10,723 nucleotides of DNA from Chitinophagales bacterium (GCA_013297585.1 JAAFHG010000088.1:1-10723); one strand, 5' to 3'. Numbered from the stretch's first letter, positions 1-7,364 are shown. Notes: a model not told the origin generated them from the letters alone. Translations and numbers: made by a program.

Positions 1-465
1 AATTTTCTTTTGGGCAGTTACTATTTCAAGTTCTTGTTCTTTTTGCTCTAATAAAACCCGCTCTGTAATATCTTCGGTTGTATGAAAAATATATTCAATA
101 AGATTGTTGGAACTAAAAATGGGTATATTTTTTACTTGCCAATAGCGTATTTCGAATTTACTACTATTTTGCACTGCAATATCGTACCGTTGAATGGGTA
201 TTTCGTGTGTAGTGCCTGTTGCAATTACCTTTTCCAGCGATGCTCTTAACTTACTTACGCCATTAGCCTTATCATTATTTTGTGTATCAGGAAAAGCCTC
301 GAATATACTTTTGCCTATTAATTCATCTTCATGTAACACTTGTGCTACCTGCAATAATGCCTTATTTACATTTGCAATAGTAAACCTTGGTGCATCGAGT
401 TTTAATAATACACTTGGTATTGGTAATGCTTTAAATAGTTGATGTGCAAAATCGTTAGAATTCAT
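1..465 (-). CDS. PAS-domain signalling protein, N-terminal part (probable sensor kinase)
   Basis: The reading frame is open from an ATG at 465 to the left edge: 155 codons without a stop, so the C-terminus is missing. Residues about 5-135 read as one PAS sensory domain. The segment RYWQVKNIPIF, followed by EYIFHTTEDITERV, matches the end of PAS domains that are followed by a PAC motif in Bacteroidota hybrid and sensor histidine kinases. After this comes a glutamate- and glutamine-rich helix (LLEQKEQELEIV), typical of the coiled linker to a next PAS or kinase domain. No signal peptide or membrane segment is seen, so this part is cytoplasmic. The output domain (histidine kinase, diguanylate cyclase or other) lies outside the window, so kinase is only the likeliest guess. 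It is transcribed away from lpxB across a 240-base gap, and nothing links it to the envelope genes. Confidence 0.8.
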   Translation of the reverse strand, partial: MNSNDFAHQLFKALPIPSVLLKLDAPRFTIANVNKALLQVAQVLHEDELIGKSIFEAFPDTQNNDKANGVSKLRASLEKVIATGTTHEIPIQRYDIAVQNSSKFEIRYWQVKNIPIFSSNNLIEYIFHTTEDITERVLLEQKEQELEIVTAQKKI

Positions 466-705
466 GTAAAAAGGATTTACGATAGGATTTGTGTACAACT
501 TAGTTATTGCCTTCTACAGAAAAATGGTAAAGCGTGTTAAGTGAAGATAATTATTATTGTTTATCGTTTTTTCTATTTTTCTACGATATAGCTTTACAAA
601 TTCACGAAACAGAAGAATGAGAATTCGTAAAAATTGAAATAGTTACAAAACCAATTCAAGTTGTACTTTGTGCTTCTAATTTTTCATTTATTTTCCTAGG
701 TTTTT
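466..705. other. Divergent intergenic region, PAS gene / lpxB
   Basis: This 240-base AT-rich gap must hold promoters for both flanking genes. I find no open frame of note, no RNA gene and no strong inverted repeat. A TACTTTG at 664-670 resembles the Bacteroidota -7 box (TANNTTTG) but is one base short and has no TTTG at the expected upstream distance, so I do not call it as a promoter. Confidence 0.5.
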
Positions 706-1854
706 ATGAAGTATTATTTTATTTCTGGCGAAGCTAGCGGCGATTTACATGGTAGCAACCTCATTAAGCAGTTGCAACTACTTGATGTGAATAGTAATAT
801 GCGTTGCTGGGGTGGCGATTTAATGCAGCAAACTGGTGCTACATTGGTAAAGCATTATCGTGACCTTGCTTTTATGGGCTTCGCCGAGGTTGCAAAAAAC
901 TTGCCTACTATTCTTAGAAATATAAGTTTTTGTAAAAAAGATATTCTTGCATTTAAGCCAGATGTGTTGGTACTAATAGATTATCCTGGTTTTAACCTGC
1001 GTATTGCAGAGTGGGGTAAGCAACAAGGTATAAAAGTTGTATATTATATATCGCCACAGGTATGGGCTTGGAAAGCCAATAGGGTAAAAAAAATGAAGCA
1101 ATGTATAGATAAAATGCTGGTGATTTTGCCATTTGAAAAAACATATTTTAAAGATGTGTGGCAATGGGATGTTGAATATGTAGGCCATCCTTTGGTTGAA
1201 GTGATTAGTAGTTTTAAGTTACATGAAACAAGTAAAAAGAGTCTATATTCAAGTAGCAACCAGCAACCAGTAACCAGCAACCAGCCAATTATTGCATTAT
1301 TACCAGGTAGTAGACAACAAGAAATAGCCAAAAAGTTACCAATAATGCTTGCTGTGGCAAAACATTTTCCAAATTATCAATTTGTAATTGCAGAAGCACC
1401 AGGCTTAGATACCGCATTTTATCAATCGTTTTATGCAGAAGCAGGCGTTATAAATAATGTTACTACGTCTAATAATAAAACTTACGCTCTATTATTAAAA
1501 GCTACAGCTGCTTTGGTTACAAGTGGTACAGCTACATTAGAGACAGCTTTGTTTGGTGTGCCAGAAGTGGTGTGCTATAAAGGCAGTAATATTAGCTACC
1601 AAATAGGCAAACGATTGATAAATATTAAGTATATAAGCTTGGTAAACTTGATAATGAATAAATTGGTAGTAAAGGAATTGATTCAAAACGAGATGAATGT
1701 ACACAATTTAATTACCGAACTTAAAGATTTGCTACTAAACGAAAAGCGTAACCATCAAATACAGCAAGATTATACCCAACTAAAAGATATTCTGTCAAAA
1801 GGTGGCAATGCGTCTGAAAAAGCTGCTACAAGTATTTATGAATTTGTTGTCTGA
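706..1854 (+). CDS. lpxB: Lipid-A-disaccharide synthase
   Basis: LpxB condenses UDP-2,3-diacylglucosamine with lipid X (2,3-diacylglucosamine-1-phosphate) to form the lipid A disaccharide at the inner membrane (GT19 family). The 382-residue length is normal. Family motifs appear in order: GEASGD at 8-13, DYPGFN at 92-97, SPQVWAWK at 116-123, VGHPL at 159-163, LLPGSR at 198-203, SGTATLE at 273-279 and YISLVNLI at 309-316. The start is an ATG at 706 that places the first strand (YYFISGEASGD) correctly. The linker between VGHPL and LLPGSR (34 residues) seems several residues longer than in E. coli LpxB. It contains a serine/asparagine/glutamine/proline-rich segment (184-194) encoded by a four-copy heptanucleotide repeat. 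The gene stands alone on its strand. Its pathway partner waaA begins at the other end of the window. Confidence 0.96.
   Translation: MKYYFISGEASGDLHGSNLIKQLQLLDVNSNMRCWGGDLMQQTGATLVKHYRDLAFMGFAEVAKNLPTILRNISFCKKDILAFKPDVLVLIDYPGFNLRIAEWGKQQGIKVVYYISPQVWAWKANRVKKMKQCIDKMLVILPFEKTYFKDVWQWDVEYVGHPLVEVISSFKLHETSKKSLYSSSNQQPVTSNQPIIALLPGSRQQEIAKKLPIMLAVAKHFPNYQFVIAEAPGLDTAFYQSFYAEAGVINNVTTSNNKTYALLLKATAALVTSGTATLETALFGVPEVVCYKGSNISYQIGKRLINIKYISLVNLIMNKLVVKELIQNEMNVHNLITELKDLLLNEKRNHQIQQDYTQLKDILSKGGNASEKAATSIYEFVV
1255..1282 (+). repeat. Heptanucleotide tandem repeat (AGYAACC)x4 inside lpxB
   Basis: Four adjacent 7-base units occupy 1255-1261, 1262-1268, 1269-1275 and 1276-1282. Three read AGCAACC and the third reads AGTAACC; a partial fifth unit (AGCC) follows. 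The array begins exactly at codon 184 of lpxB. Because 7 is not a multiple of 3, successive units are read in different frames, giving S-N-Q-Q-P-V-T-S-N-Q-P. It falls in the interdomain linker. Confidence 0.9.
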
Positions 1855-1948
1855 ACCATGATTTTGTAAGATTAGTCAGGCTTGTGGTATTGCAAATTTT
1901 TTATATAAATTTAAAGTGTATTCTTTCTTTGTGTGAAACCAACTACTA

Positions 1949-2797
1949 TTATTTTACCAAGTTAAAATAAGGCGTTAAGTAATGCTTTGGATAATCTTCA
2001 AAGTCTGCTGCAAACACAAATTCTTCGTTTAAATTTTCAAAACTAATTTTAGGGAACACCTTTTTTATTTTATCGTAAAGAGGGGTTTTTACTTCAATGT
2101 TTCCCGATAATTCTACTGTAGTTTCTTCAGTGGGTAAGTTGTATTGCTGTAGCACATTTAACATATAATACAGTGCGTCTTCAGATGCATTTTGCTCGTA
2201 GGTTTGTATAAGTAACAGTTTTTCGTTATGTACCAATGCAATGGTCATTTCTTTGTTGTAAAATTGTGCTTTTAGTAGGGTGTGGTTGTAAGGTCTACTA
2301 GGCGATAATACGTCTTCAATTAAATAGCTAAATGTATGACGTGTAGTAATCATCATTAAATTACTATTTACTGTATCACTTATGGTACGTTTTATTTTGT
2401 AGGCAACTACTAGCGATGGTGTTATTTTTACTTCATCATACTTTATTATATGATTGCTTGTGTCGCCATGCATTAATTGCAGGTAACTTTCGGCAGCATT
2501 GGCACTAAATTTATTAAATGGCACAATAACTGTTTCTGGTAAATTATAAAAAACTCTGGTATCTATAAAACCTCTATCTAATATACGAGATTTAGCACGA
2601 ATGGCTTGAAAAACATCGTACCAACTTTCTTCATCACTATTAAAATGAAACACTTCTATGGCACTAAAAGCGCTTTTGGCAGTCATTTTTACAATACAAG
2701 CAACGTGATGTAAGCCTACTTCAATAAATAGTTGATCGCTATTAAAAGGGCTTTGAGAGGCGATGTCACCATATAAACCTACCACTTTCTTTGCCAT
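1949..2797 (-). CDS. DUF3822 family protein (probable), function unknown
   Basis: This is a 282-residue soluble protein without signal peptide or membrane helices. By overall look (an N-terminal FIEVGLHHVACIV strand pair, a central LIQTYEQNASEDALYYMLNVL stretch, and a closing HYLTPYFNLVK) it fits DUF3822, a Bacteroidota family that I recall as related to actin-like ATPase folds. No catalytic motif can be named, and the assignment rests on memory of the family. I chose the ATG at 2797 (MAKKVVGLYG). The frame extends to a TTG at 2854, but that extension would run into the divergent promoter region and adds a low-complexity hydrophobic stretch. The gene converges on lpxB, with 94 bases between the stops, and diverges from the MATE transporter. 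An AT-only inverted repeat covers its stop codon (1949-1970). Confidence 0.6.
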   Translation of the reverse strand: MAKKVVGLYGDIASQSPFNSDQLFIEVGLHHVACIVKMTAKSAFSAIEVFHFNSDEESWYDVFQAIRAKSRILDRGFIDTRVFYNLPETVIVPFNKFSANAAESYLQLMHGDTSNHIIKYDEVKITPSLVVAYKIKRTISDTVNSNLMMITTRHTFSYLIEDVLSPSRPYNHTLLKAQFYNKEMTIALVHNEKLLLIQTYEQNASEDALYYMLNVLQQYNLPTEETTVELSGNIEVKTPLYDKIKKVFPKISFENLNEEFVFAADFEDYPKHYLTPYFNLVK

Positions 2798-2890
2798 ATC
2801 GTCTAAGAGTTTGTGTGCAATGATAAAAAAAAAATAACAGTTTACCGAAAGCAATTACAGTTTAGGTATAGCTTAGCTTTACCGCCACTT
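2798..2890. promoter_or_regulatory. Divergent promoter region, DUF3822 / MATE gene
   Basis: Ninety-three bases separate the two preferred starts (2797 minus, 2891 plus), so promoters for both genes should lie here. There is a run of ten A at 2825-2834, which is T on the opposite strand. I see no clear TANNTTTG box with an upstream TTTG on either strand. The region is therefore assigned by position only. Confidence 0.4.
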
Positions 2891-4258
2891 ATGAGCGCAC
2901 ATTCTGCACCCTTAAATTTACAGGTAAATATTAGTTATCGGCAAATTTTAAAAATTGCCTTGCCTATTTCTGCATCTATTGTTGTACCGCAAATAAACTT
3001 TATTACCAATAATATTTTTTTGGGTGGTTTAGGTACGCAAGCCCTAGCTTTAGGCGGTATTACAGGTGTGTACTATTTGGTATTAGCAGTTATTGGTAAT
3101 GGGTTTAATAGCGGCTTACAATCTCTAATTGCTAGGCGTGCTGGCGAAAGCAAGTTAGATGAAATTGGTAGTTTATTTGCCCAAGGTGTATTTATTGTTG
3201 TTGTAATGAGCTTGTTTGGAATGTTACTAACGTGGTTTATAGCGCCTATTATTTTGGGCTGGGCTATGAAGGATACCAACAATGTTTCTATGGCTGTTAA
3301 CTTTTTAAACATTAGGGTATTAGGGTTGCCGTTCTTGTATTTGTACCAATTAAGAAATGCGGTACTTGTAGGCACTAATCAAAGTAAATATTTAGTAATA
3401 GGTACTGCTATAGAGGCAGTTACCAATGTTTTTTTCGATTATGGTTTTATTTATGGCAAGTTTGGTATGCCGCAATTGGGTTTTAATGGTGCTGCTTATG
3501 CATCTATCATTGCAGAAGTAGCAGGTTTGGTAAGTATATTTTTTGTAGTACGAAATAATGACATTATTAAGCAACTGAATTTGTTTAAGCGGTTTATATA
3601 CAACCATGTAAATACAAAATTAATTCTAAAGCAATCATTACCATTGGTATTACAGTTCGCAATTAGTATTATTAGTTGGGAATTTTTTTACATTCTTATA
3701 GAGCATCACGGAAGCAAAGATTTGGCTATTTCTAATACTATGCGTAATATATTTGGCTTTTTTGGGTGCTTTACTTGGGCTTTTGCAGCTACCACTACCA
3801 CCATGGTAAGTAACGTAATAGGGCAGGGCTTGCAACATAGAGTGGTAGAACTATTGCATAAAATCATTCATTTATCGGTTGGTTTTGCAGCTACTGTTTG
3901 TATATTTTTAAATGTATTTCCAACCCTTTTTTTATCTATTTATGGCCAAGGCAATGATTTTATTCAGTCTGCAATACCAGTACTGCGTGTCGTATCTACT
4001 GCATTGGTAATTATGAGTGTATCGGTGGTTTGGTTAAATGCTTTAGTAGGTATGGGTAAAACGCAATTAAACTTATTAATAGAAATGGCTGCTATTATAT
4101 TTTATTGCTTGTATGTGTATTTCGTGTTAGAAAAATGGAATTTATCTATTATGTATGGCTGGGCAAGCGAGTGGTTGTATTGGATAATTATGCTAGTGCC
4201 GGCATATTTTTATATTAAAGTGGGCAAGTGGAAGACTAAACAAATGATTGTTGAATAA
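2891..4258 (+). CDS. MATE-family (MOP superfamily) membrane transporter
   Basis: The 455-residue protein is almost entirely hydrophobic helices, consistent with the 12-helix MATE fold in the inner membrane. MATE transporters export drugs or metabolites in exchange for sodium ions or protons. Signature-like segments are ILKIALPISASIVVPQIN near the N-terminus (helix 1), the LGLPFLYLYQLRNAVLVGTNQ stretch near residue 145, and LGFNGAAYASIIAE near 200, the usual end of the first six-helix half. The ATG at 2891 (MSAHSAPLNL) is preferred over a GTG at 2813, which would overlap the divergent gene's upstream region. The GT2 gene follows after 47 bases on the same strand, so co-transcription is likely. 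MATE proteins share a superfamily with Wzx flippases, so a role in moving a glycan made by the two downstream genes is possible, but drug or metabolite efflux is the default reading. Confidence 0.88.
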   Translation: MSAHSAPLNLQVNISYRQILKIALPISASIVVPQINFITNNIFLGGLGTQALALGGITGVYYLVLAVIGNGFNSGLQSLIARRAGESKLDEIGSLFAQGVFIVVVMSLFGMLLTWFIAPIILGWAMKDTNNVSMAVNFLNIRVLGLPFLYLYQLRNAVLVGTNQSKYLVIGTAIEAVTNVFFDYGFIYGKFGMPQLGFNGAAYASIIAEVAGLVSIFFVVRNNDIIKQLNLFKRFIYNHVNTKLILKQSLPLVLQFAISIISWEFFYILIEHHGSKDLAISNTMRNIFGFFGCFTWAFAATTTTMVSNVIGQGLQHRVVELLHKIIHLSVGFAATVCIFLNVFPTLFLSIYGQGNDFIQSAIPVLRVVSTALVIMSVSVVWLNALVGMGKTQLNLLIEMAAIIFYCLYVYFVLEKWNLSIMYGWASEWLYWIIMLVPAYFYIKVGKWKTKQMIVE

Positions 4259-4305
4259 AACATTCGCCATTATTTCGTTTAAATTATTTATTCTAAAAAA
4301 ATTGT

Positions 4306-4959
4306 GTGATTAATAGAACAATTGTAACAGTAATTATAACAGTGTATAACACGTCGATTGATTTGGTGACAAGAGCCATCGACTCAGTAATGAACCAAGA
4401 TTTTCAGGATTTTGAAATTATTATAGTAGATGATGGTAGCAGCACCGATGTGTACAACCAATTATTAGATTATGTGAAAGAAAGAGAGCATAGAATTGCC
4501 TACATCCGCCATCGAAATTGTGGTCAATCTATGTCTATTAACCGTGGTATTTTAAATAGTAATGGAAAATATATAGCCATTTTAGATTCAGATGATGAAT
4601 ATAAACCCAACCATTTAAGCAATTGTTTAGAGCAAATGCATAATGCAGATTTAATTGCTTCAACCACTACAACTATTGTAAATAATGAAGAAGATTATTA
4701 TGTACCAGACAGAGCCGATAATAAAAAATTGGTGCATGTAGATGATTGTATATTGCTTGCAACGCTTTTTGGTAAAAAGGAAGTGTTTGATATGCTTAAA
4801 TTCACCGACATGTATGCAGCCGATGCACATTTTTTTGAGCAAGCTTCATTATTTTTTAGAGCAAAAAAGGTAGCGCTTGGTACCTATATCTATTACCGCA
4901 ATAGAGCAGATAGCATTTGCTCTACTTTGAAAACAAAGCAAGTGCTAAACCATGCTTAG
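4306..4959 (+). CDS. GT2-family glycosyltransferase, short, GTG start
   Basis: This 217-residue protein is a GT-A fold glycosyltransferase consisting of little more than the catalytic domain. Visible motifs are VTVIITVYN at about 7-15 (first strand), VDDGSSTD at 41-48 (nucleotide binding), the DSDDE metal-binding DxD motif at 94-98, and ADAHFFEQA at 172-180, where the catalytic base region is expected. No membrane helix is present, so it is cytoplasmic or peripheral. It should move a sugar from a nucleotide donor; donor and acceptor cannot be read from the sequence. The start must be the GTG at 4306, because an in-frame TAA lies at 4294 and no ATG occurs before the core domain begins. Its last 8 bases overlap the next gene, which suggests translational coupling. 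It follows the MATE gene by 47 bases. Confidence 0.88.
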   Translation: MINRTIVTVIITVYNTSIDLVTRAIDSVMNQDFQDFEIIIVDDGSSTDVYNQLLDYVKEREHRIAYIRHRNCGQSMSINRGILNSNGKYIAILDSDDEYKPNHLSNCLEQMHNADLIASTTTTIVNNEEDYYVPDRADNKKLVHVDDCILLATLFGKKEVFDMLKFTDMYAADAHFFEQASLFFRAKKVALGTYIYYRNRADSICSTLKTKQVLNHA

Positions 4960-5725
4960 CGAAGCGGTAGCATTTCCATTTAAAGCTGGCGAACCACTGG
5001 TTGCGACTTGCCATTTCACAGGTATTTACGATGTAAATAGAGATACCACGCTACCTAACGATGATTTTTCTTTGGTGAGCGACTGGGCAAATTCGCTTCA
5101 AAAGCATAATGTAAATGGTATTATATTCCACAATAATTTTAGCGAAGCAACTTGCTTAAAACACCAACATGCGCAACTACATTTTATTCAAGTTACACAT
5201 GACGTTACATTTAGCCCAAACGTGTATCGGTATATTGTATACCGAGAATATTTAAAGCAACATACGTCTAAAATTTCGCACTTATTTGTAACAGATGCTA
5301 CTGATGTAGTAATGCTTAAAAATCCATTTATAGATACTTTTTTTACCTCAAATAATAACAAGCTTTTTTGTGGTGATGAACCAGAAATATTGGATAATGA
5401 ATGGATGTACCATCATTCACAAACGTTGCGAGAAAAAGTAGAGGGTTATGCAGATTATGAAGCTCAATTTAAAAATAGCACCTTATTAAATTGTGGTATT
5501 ATAGGTGGTAATGTATTGGTAATGAATCGATTTTTAGAAAATTTAGCATCTATTCATGAGCAATACAACCGAAACAATACGTCGCTTTATACAGGCGATA
5601 TGGGCGCATTTAACTATTTAGTTCGTACAATGTTTAACGGTTTTTTATTGCATGGCACATCTGTAAACACGGTCTTTAAACAATACGAAAACGAACGAAC
5701 AGATTGTTGGTTTTGCCACAAATAA
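4952..5725 (+). CDS. Unassigned protein resembling GT-A glycosyltransferases
   Basis: I do not recognise a named family. Several motifs in this 257-residue protein follow the plan of retaining GT-A glycosyltransferases such as GT8: FVTDATDVVMLKNPF at 112-126 (a DxxD in the place of the DxD metal site), LLNCGIIGG at 178-186 (compare the NAG motif of GT8), TGDMGAFN at 214-221 (a second acidic site), and a terminal WFCHK at 253-257, where a C-terminal histidine often contacts the metal or diphosphate. There is no signal peptide or clear membrane helix. The ATG at 4952 is firm: an in-frame TAA lies two codons upstream, at 4946. It overlaps the GT2 gene by 8 bases in another frame, so it is not a simple frameshifted half of that gene. 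It probably acts with GT2 on the same glycan. Glycosyltransferase activity is an inference from motif layout. Confidence 0.65.
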   Translation: MLSEAVAFPFKAGEPLVATCHFTGIYDVNRDTTLPNDDFSLVSDWANSLQKHNVNGIIFHNNFSEATCLKHQHAQLHFIQVTHDVTFSPNVYRYIVYREYLKQHTSKISHLFVTDATDVVMLKNPFIDTFFTSNNNKLFCGDEPEILDNEWMYHHSQTLREKVEGYADYEAQFKNSTLLNCGIIGGNVLVMNRFLENLASIHEQYNRNNTSLYTGDMGAFNYLVRTMFNGFLLHGTSVNTVFKQYENERTDCWFCHK

Positions 5726-5736
5726 GCTATAGAGTC

Positions 5737-6399
5737 TTACACTCTTGCGCCAAAAAGTAAACTACCAATGCGTACCATATTACTGCCTGATGCTATAGCA
5801 AGTTTATAATCACCGCTCATGCCCATAGAAAGAGTTGAAAGATGACAGTTTGGGGTTTCTAGTTTAGAATACTTGGTGTAAATACTTTGCAGATATTTAA
5901 ATTCTGATGCGACTTTATTTTCATCATCACTAAAACTTGCCATGCCCATTAAGCCTACAACTTTTACATGATTTAAGTTAGGTAATTCATTAATTATCGC
6001 TTCAATTTCTGCTTCATCAAGGCCAAATTTACTTTCTTCTTGGGCAATGTAAACTTGTAGTAAACAATTGATTATCAAATCGTTTTTACCGGCTTGCTTG
6101 TCTATCTCTTTTAATAACTTTAAACTATCTACACCATGAATGAGGTGTACATGTGGTACTATGTATTTTACCTTATTGGTTTGTAAATGGCCAATAAAAT
6201 GCCATTTAATATCTTGAGGCAATTGAGGTACTTTATCAATAAACTCTTGTACATAATTTTCGCCAAAATCACGTTGCCCCAAGTTATATAATGCTTCAAT
6301 ATCGCTTATTGGTTTGGTTTTACTTACTGCTACAAGAGTGGTATTACTACTTTTTAATTCTTCTATAATTGATTGATAAACAATTGTATTAATAGCCAT
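5737..6399 (-). CDS. yggS: YggS-family pyridoxal phosphate homeostasis protein
   Basis: This is a 220-residue PLP-binding protein of the YggS/PROSC (PLPBP) family, with the fold of the alanine racemase N-terminal domain. The family binds PLP and controls its free level in the cytoplasm; no enzyme activity is firmly established. Visible motifs are VAVSKTKP with the PLP lysine at 27, RDFGENYVQE, WHFIGHLQTNK, VVGLMGMA, LSMGMSGDY, and the closing MVRIGSLLFGAR, which includes the phosphate-binding region. Length and ATG start are normal. It is the last gene of the minus-strand sugar operon, 19 bases after rfbD, which suggests co-transcription with it. The operon's first gene is a PLP-dependent aminotransferase, so the link may be functional, but yggS is also often found beside unrelated genes. 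It ends 11 bases from the convergent glycosyltransferase-like gene. Confidence 0.95.
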   Translation of the reverse strand: MAINTIVYQSIIEELKSSNTTLVAVSKTKPISDIEALYNLGQRDFGENYVQEFIDKVPQLPQDIKWHFIGHLQTNKVKYIVPHVHLIHGVDSLKLLKEIDKQAGKNDLIINCLLQVYIAQEESKFGLDEAEIEAIINELPNLNHVKVVGLMGMASFSDDENKVASEFKYLQSIYTKYSKLETPNCHLSTLSMGMSGDYKLAIASGSNMVRIGSLLFGARV

Positions 6400-6418
6400 T
6401 GTTGATTTTAATTGATGT

Positions 6419-7297
6419 TTAATTACCTGCTAAAAGTAAGTCCATACACTTTTTCAAACTTACCTGCCAGTCTACCATTGCTACACCAAAATCTTCAACA
6501 ATGGAAGTTTTGTCTAATACAGAATACGCAGGTCGTTTGGCTGGTGTAGGGTAGGCACTAGTAGGTATTGCAGATACATGACAGTTTAAGCCTGCATTTG
6601 TTTTAATAGCTGCTGCAAAATCGTACCACGAAATTACACCATCGTTGCTATAGTGATAGTAACCGTAATGCTCGTTGCCTTTTTCTAGTTCGGTAACTAT
6701 GGTCATTAATGCATTGGCTAAATCAGCAGCGTAAGTAGGCGAACCAATTTGATCACCAACTACATTTAGGCTTTCTCTTTCCTTCATTAAACGCAACATG
6801 GTTTTTACAAAATTGGCACCATGTACGCTATATACCCAAGAGGTTCTCACCACAATAGTTTGAGGATTATTCGCAAAAGCAAGGTCTTCACCAATGGCTT
6901 TTGTTTCGCCATAATAGTTAAGCGGTTGCTTGGTTTGATTAGGTAAATAAGGCGAAGTGCCATTACCATCAAACACATAATCGGTAGAAATAGTAATCAG
7001 TTTGCAATTGATGGCAGCACATTCTTTGGCAATAACACCTACGCTTGCAGCATTAATGTTATAGCACAATTCTCTCTCTGTCTCTGCTTTGTCTACTGCT
7101 GTGTATGCACCACAACTAATAAAATATTGTGGTTGGTATTTTGAAAAAAAATCTGGTATTGAAGCTGGATTACTTAAATCGAGTTCTTCTCTATTTAAAA
7201 AAACAAAGTTGAATTGGTCAGCAAATTGTGGCGCTAATTGCAATAATTCCCAACCAAGTTGTCCATTTTTTCCCGTGATGATGATGAGTGGCTTCAT
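6419..7297 (-). CDS. rfbD: dTDP-4-dehydrorhamnose reductase
   Basis: RfbD (RmlD) reduces dTDP-4-dehydro-L-rhamnose with NAD(P)H, the last step of dTDP-L-rhamnose synthesis in the cytoplasm. The 292-residue protein has the extended short-chain dehydrogenase plan: ITGKNGQLG at 7-15 (Rossmann loop), CGAYTAVDKAE at 62-72, STDYVFDG at 104-111, the catalytic YGETK (Tyr129, Lys133), VVRTSWVYS at 149-157 and GDQIGSPTYA at 181-190. I chose the ATG at 7297, which puts the Rossmann strand directly after the start. The frame extends to a TTG at 7339, but the added 14 residues are encoded mostly by a heptanucleotide repeat and are unlike the family. rfbA, rfbB and rfbC are not in the window. A 67-base gap separates it from the upstream dehydrogenase gene, and yggS follows after 19 bases. 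Confidence 0.95.
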   Translation of the reverse strand: MKPLIIITGKNGQLGWELLQLAPQFADQFNFVFLNREELDLSNPASIPDFFSKYQPQYFISCGAYTAVDKAETERELCYNINAASVGVIAKECAAINCKLITISTDYVFDGNGTSPYLPNQTKQPLNYYGETKAIGEDLAFANNPQTIVVRTSWVYSVHGANFVKTMLRLMKERESLNVVGDQIGSPTYAADLANALMTIVTELEKGNEHYGYYHYSNDGVISWYDFAAAIKTNAGLNCHVSAIPTSAYPTPAKRPAYSVLDKTSIVEDFGVAMVDWQVSLKKCMDLLLAGN

Positions 7298-7304
7298 ATT
7301 AAAA

Positions 7305-7332
7305 GTGAATTGTGAATAGTCAATAGTGAATA
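7305..7332. repeat. Heptanucleotide tandem repeat (GTSAATW)x4 upstream of rfbD
   Basis: Plus-strand units are GTGAATT (7305-7311), GTGAATA (7312-7318), GTCAATA (7319-7325) and GTGAATA (7326-7332). On the coding strand of rfbD this reads as TATTCAC/TATTGAC/AATTCAC units ending 7 bases before the ATG. It lies in the 67-base gap between two operon genes, where it would be in the mRNA just ahead of the rfbD start. The unit differs from the lpxB heptamer, but copy number and total length (28 bases) are the same. Confidence 0.9.
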
Positions 7333-7364
7333 ATGTCAAATCAATAATTTCAAATGAACAATGT

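Noticed and set aside
194..442. Plus-strand open frame opposite the PAS gene
   Set aside because: It is antisense to a frame with a recognisable PAS domain and encodes nothing I recognise; it is a shadow.
664..670. TACTTTG before lpxB as a -7 promoter box
   Set aside because: One base short of TANNTTTG, and no TTTG at a fitting distance upstream.
1894..1912. AT palindrome (TTTATATAAA within AAATTT repeats) downstream of lpxB
   Set aside because: Pure AT composition in an AT-rich gap; no sign of a protein site or terminator.
1949..1970. Perfect 8-base inverted repeat (TTATTTTA / TAAAATAA) with a 6-base loop over the stop codon of the DUF3822 gene, in a convergent gap
   Set aside because: The stem has only A-T pairs and no T tract follows on either strand, so it would be a weak hairpin; such repeats are expected by chance in AT-rich DNA.
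4306..5725. GT2 and the following gene as one protein split by a frameshift
   Set aside because: The second frame has a TAA two codons before its ATG, the GT2 domain is complete, and the second protein has its own full set of motifs.
5731..5745. Short inverted repeat AGAGT-5-ACTCT between the convergent glycosyltransferase-like and yggS stops
   Set aside because: A five-base stem without a T tract is too weak to call a terminator, even though the position would suit one.
7298..7339. N-terminal extension of rfbD from TTG 7339
   Set aside because: It is encoded mostly by the heptamer repeat, starts with TTG, and moves the Rossmann motif away from its normal place near residue 8.
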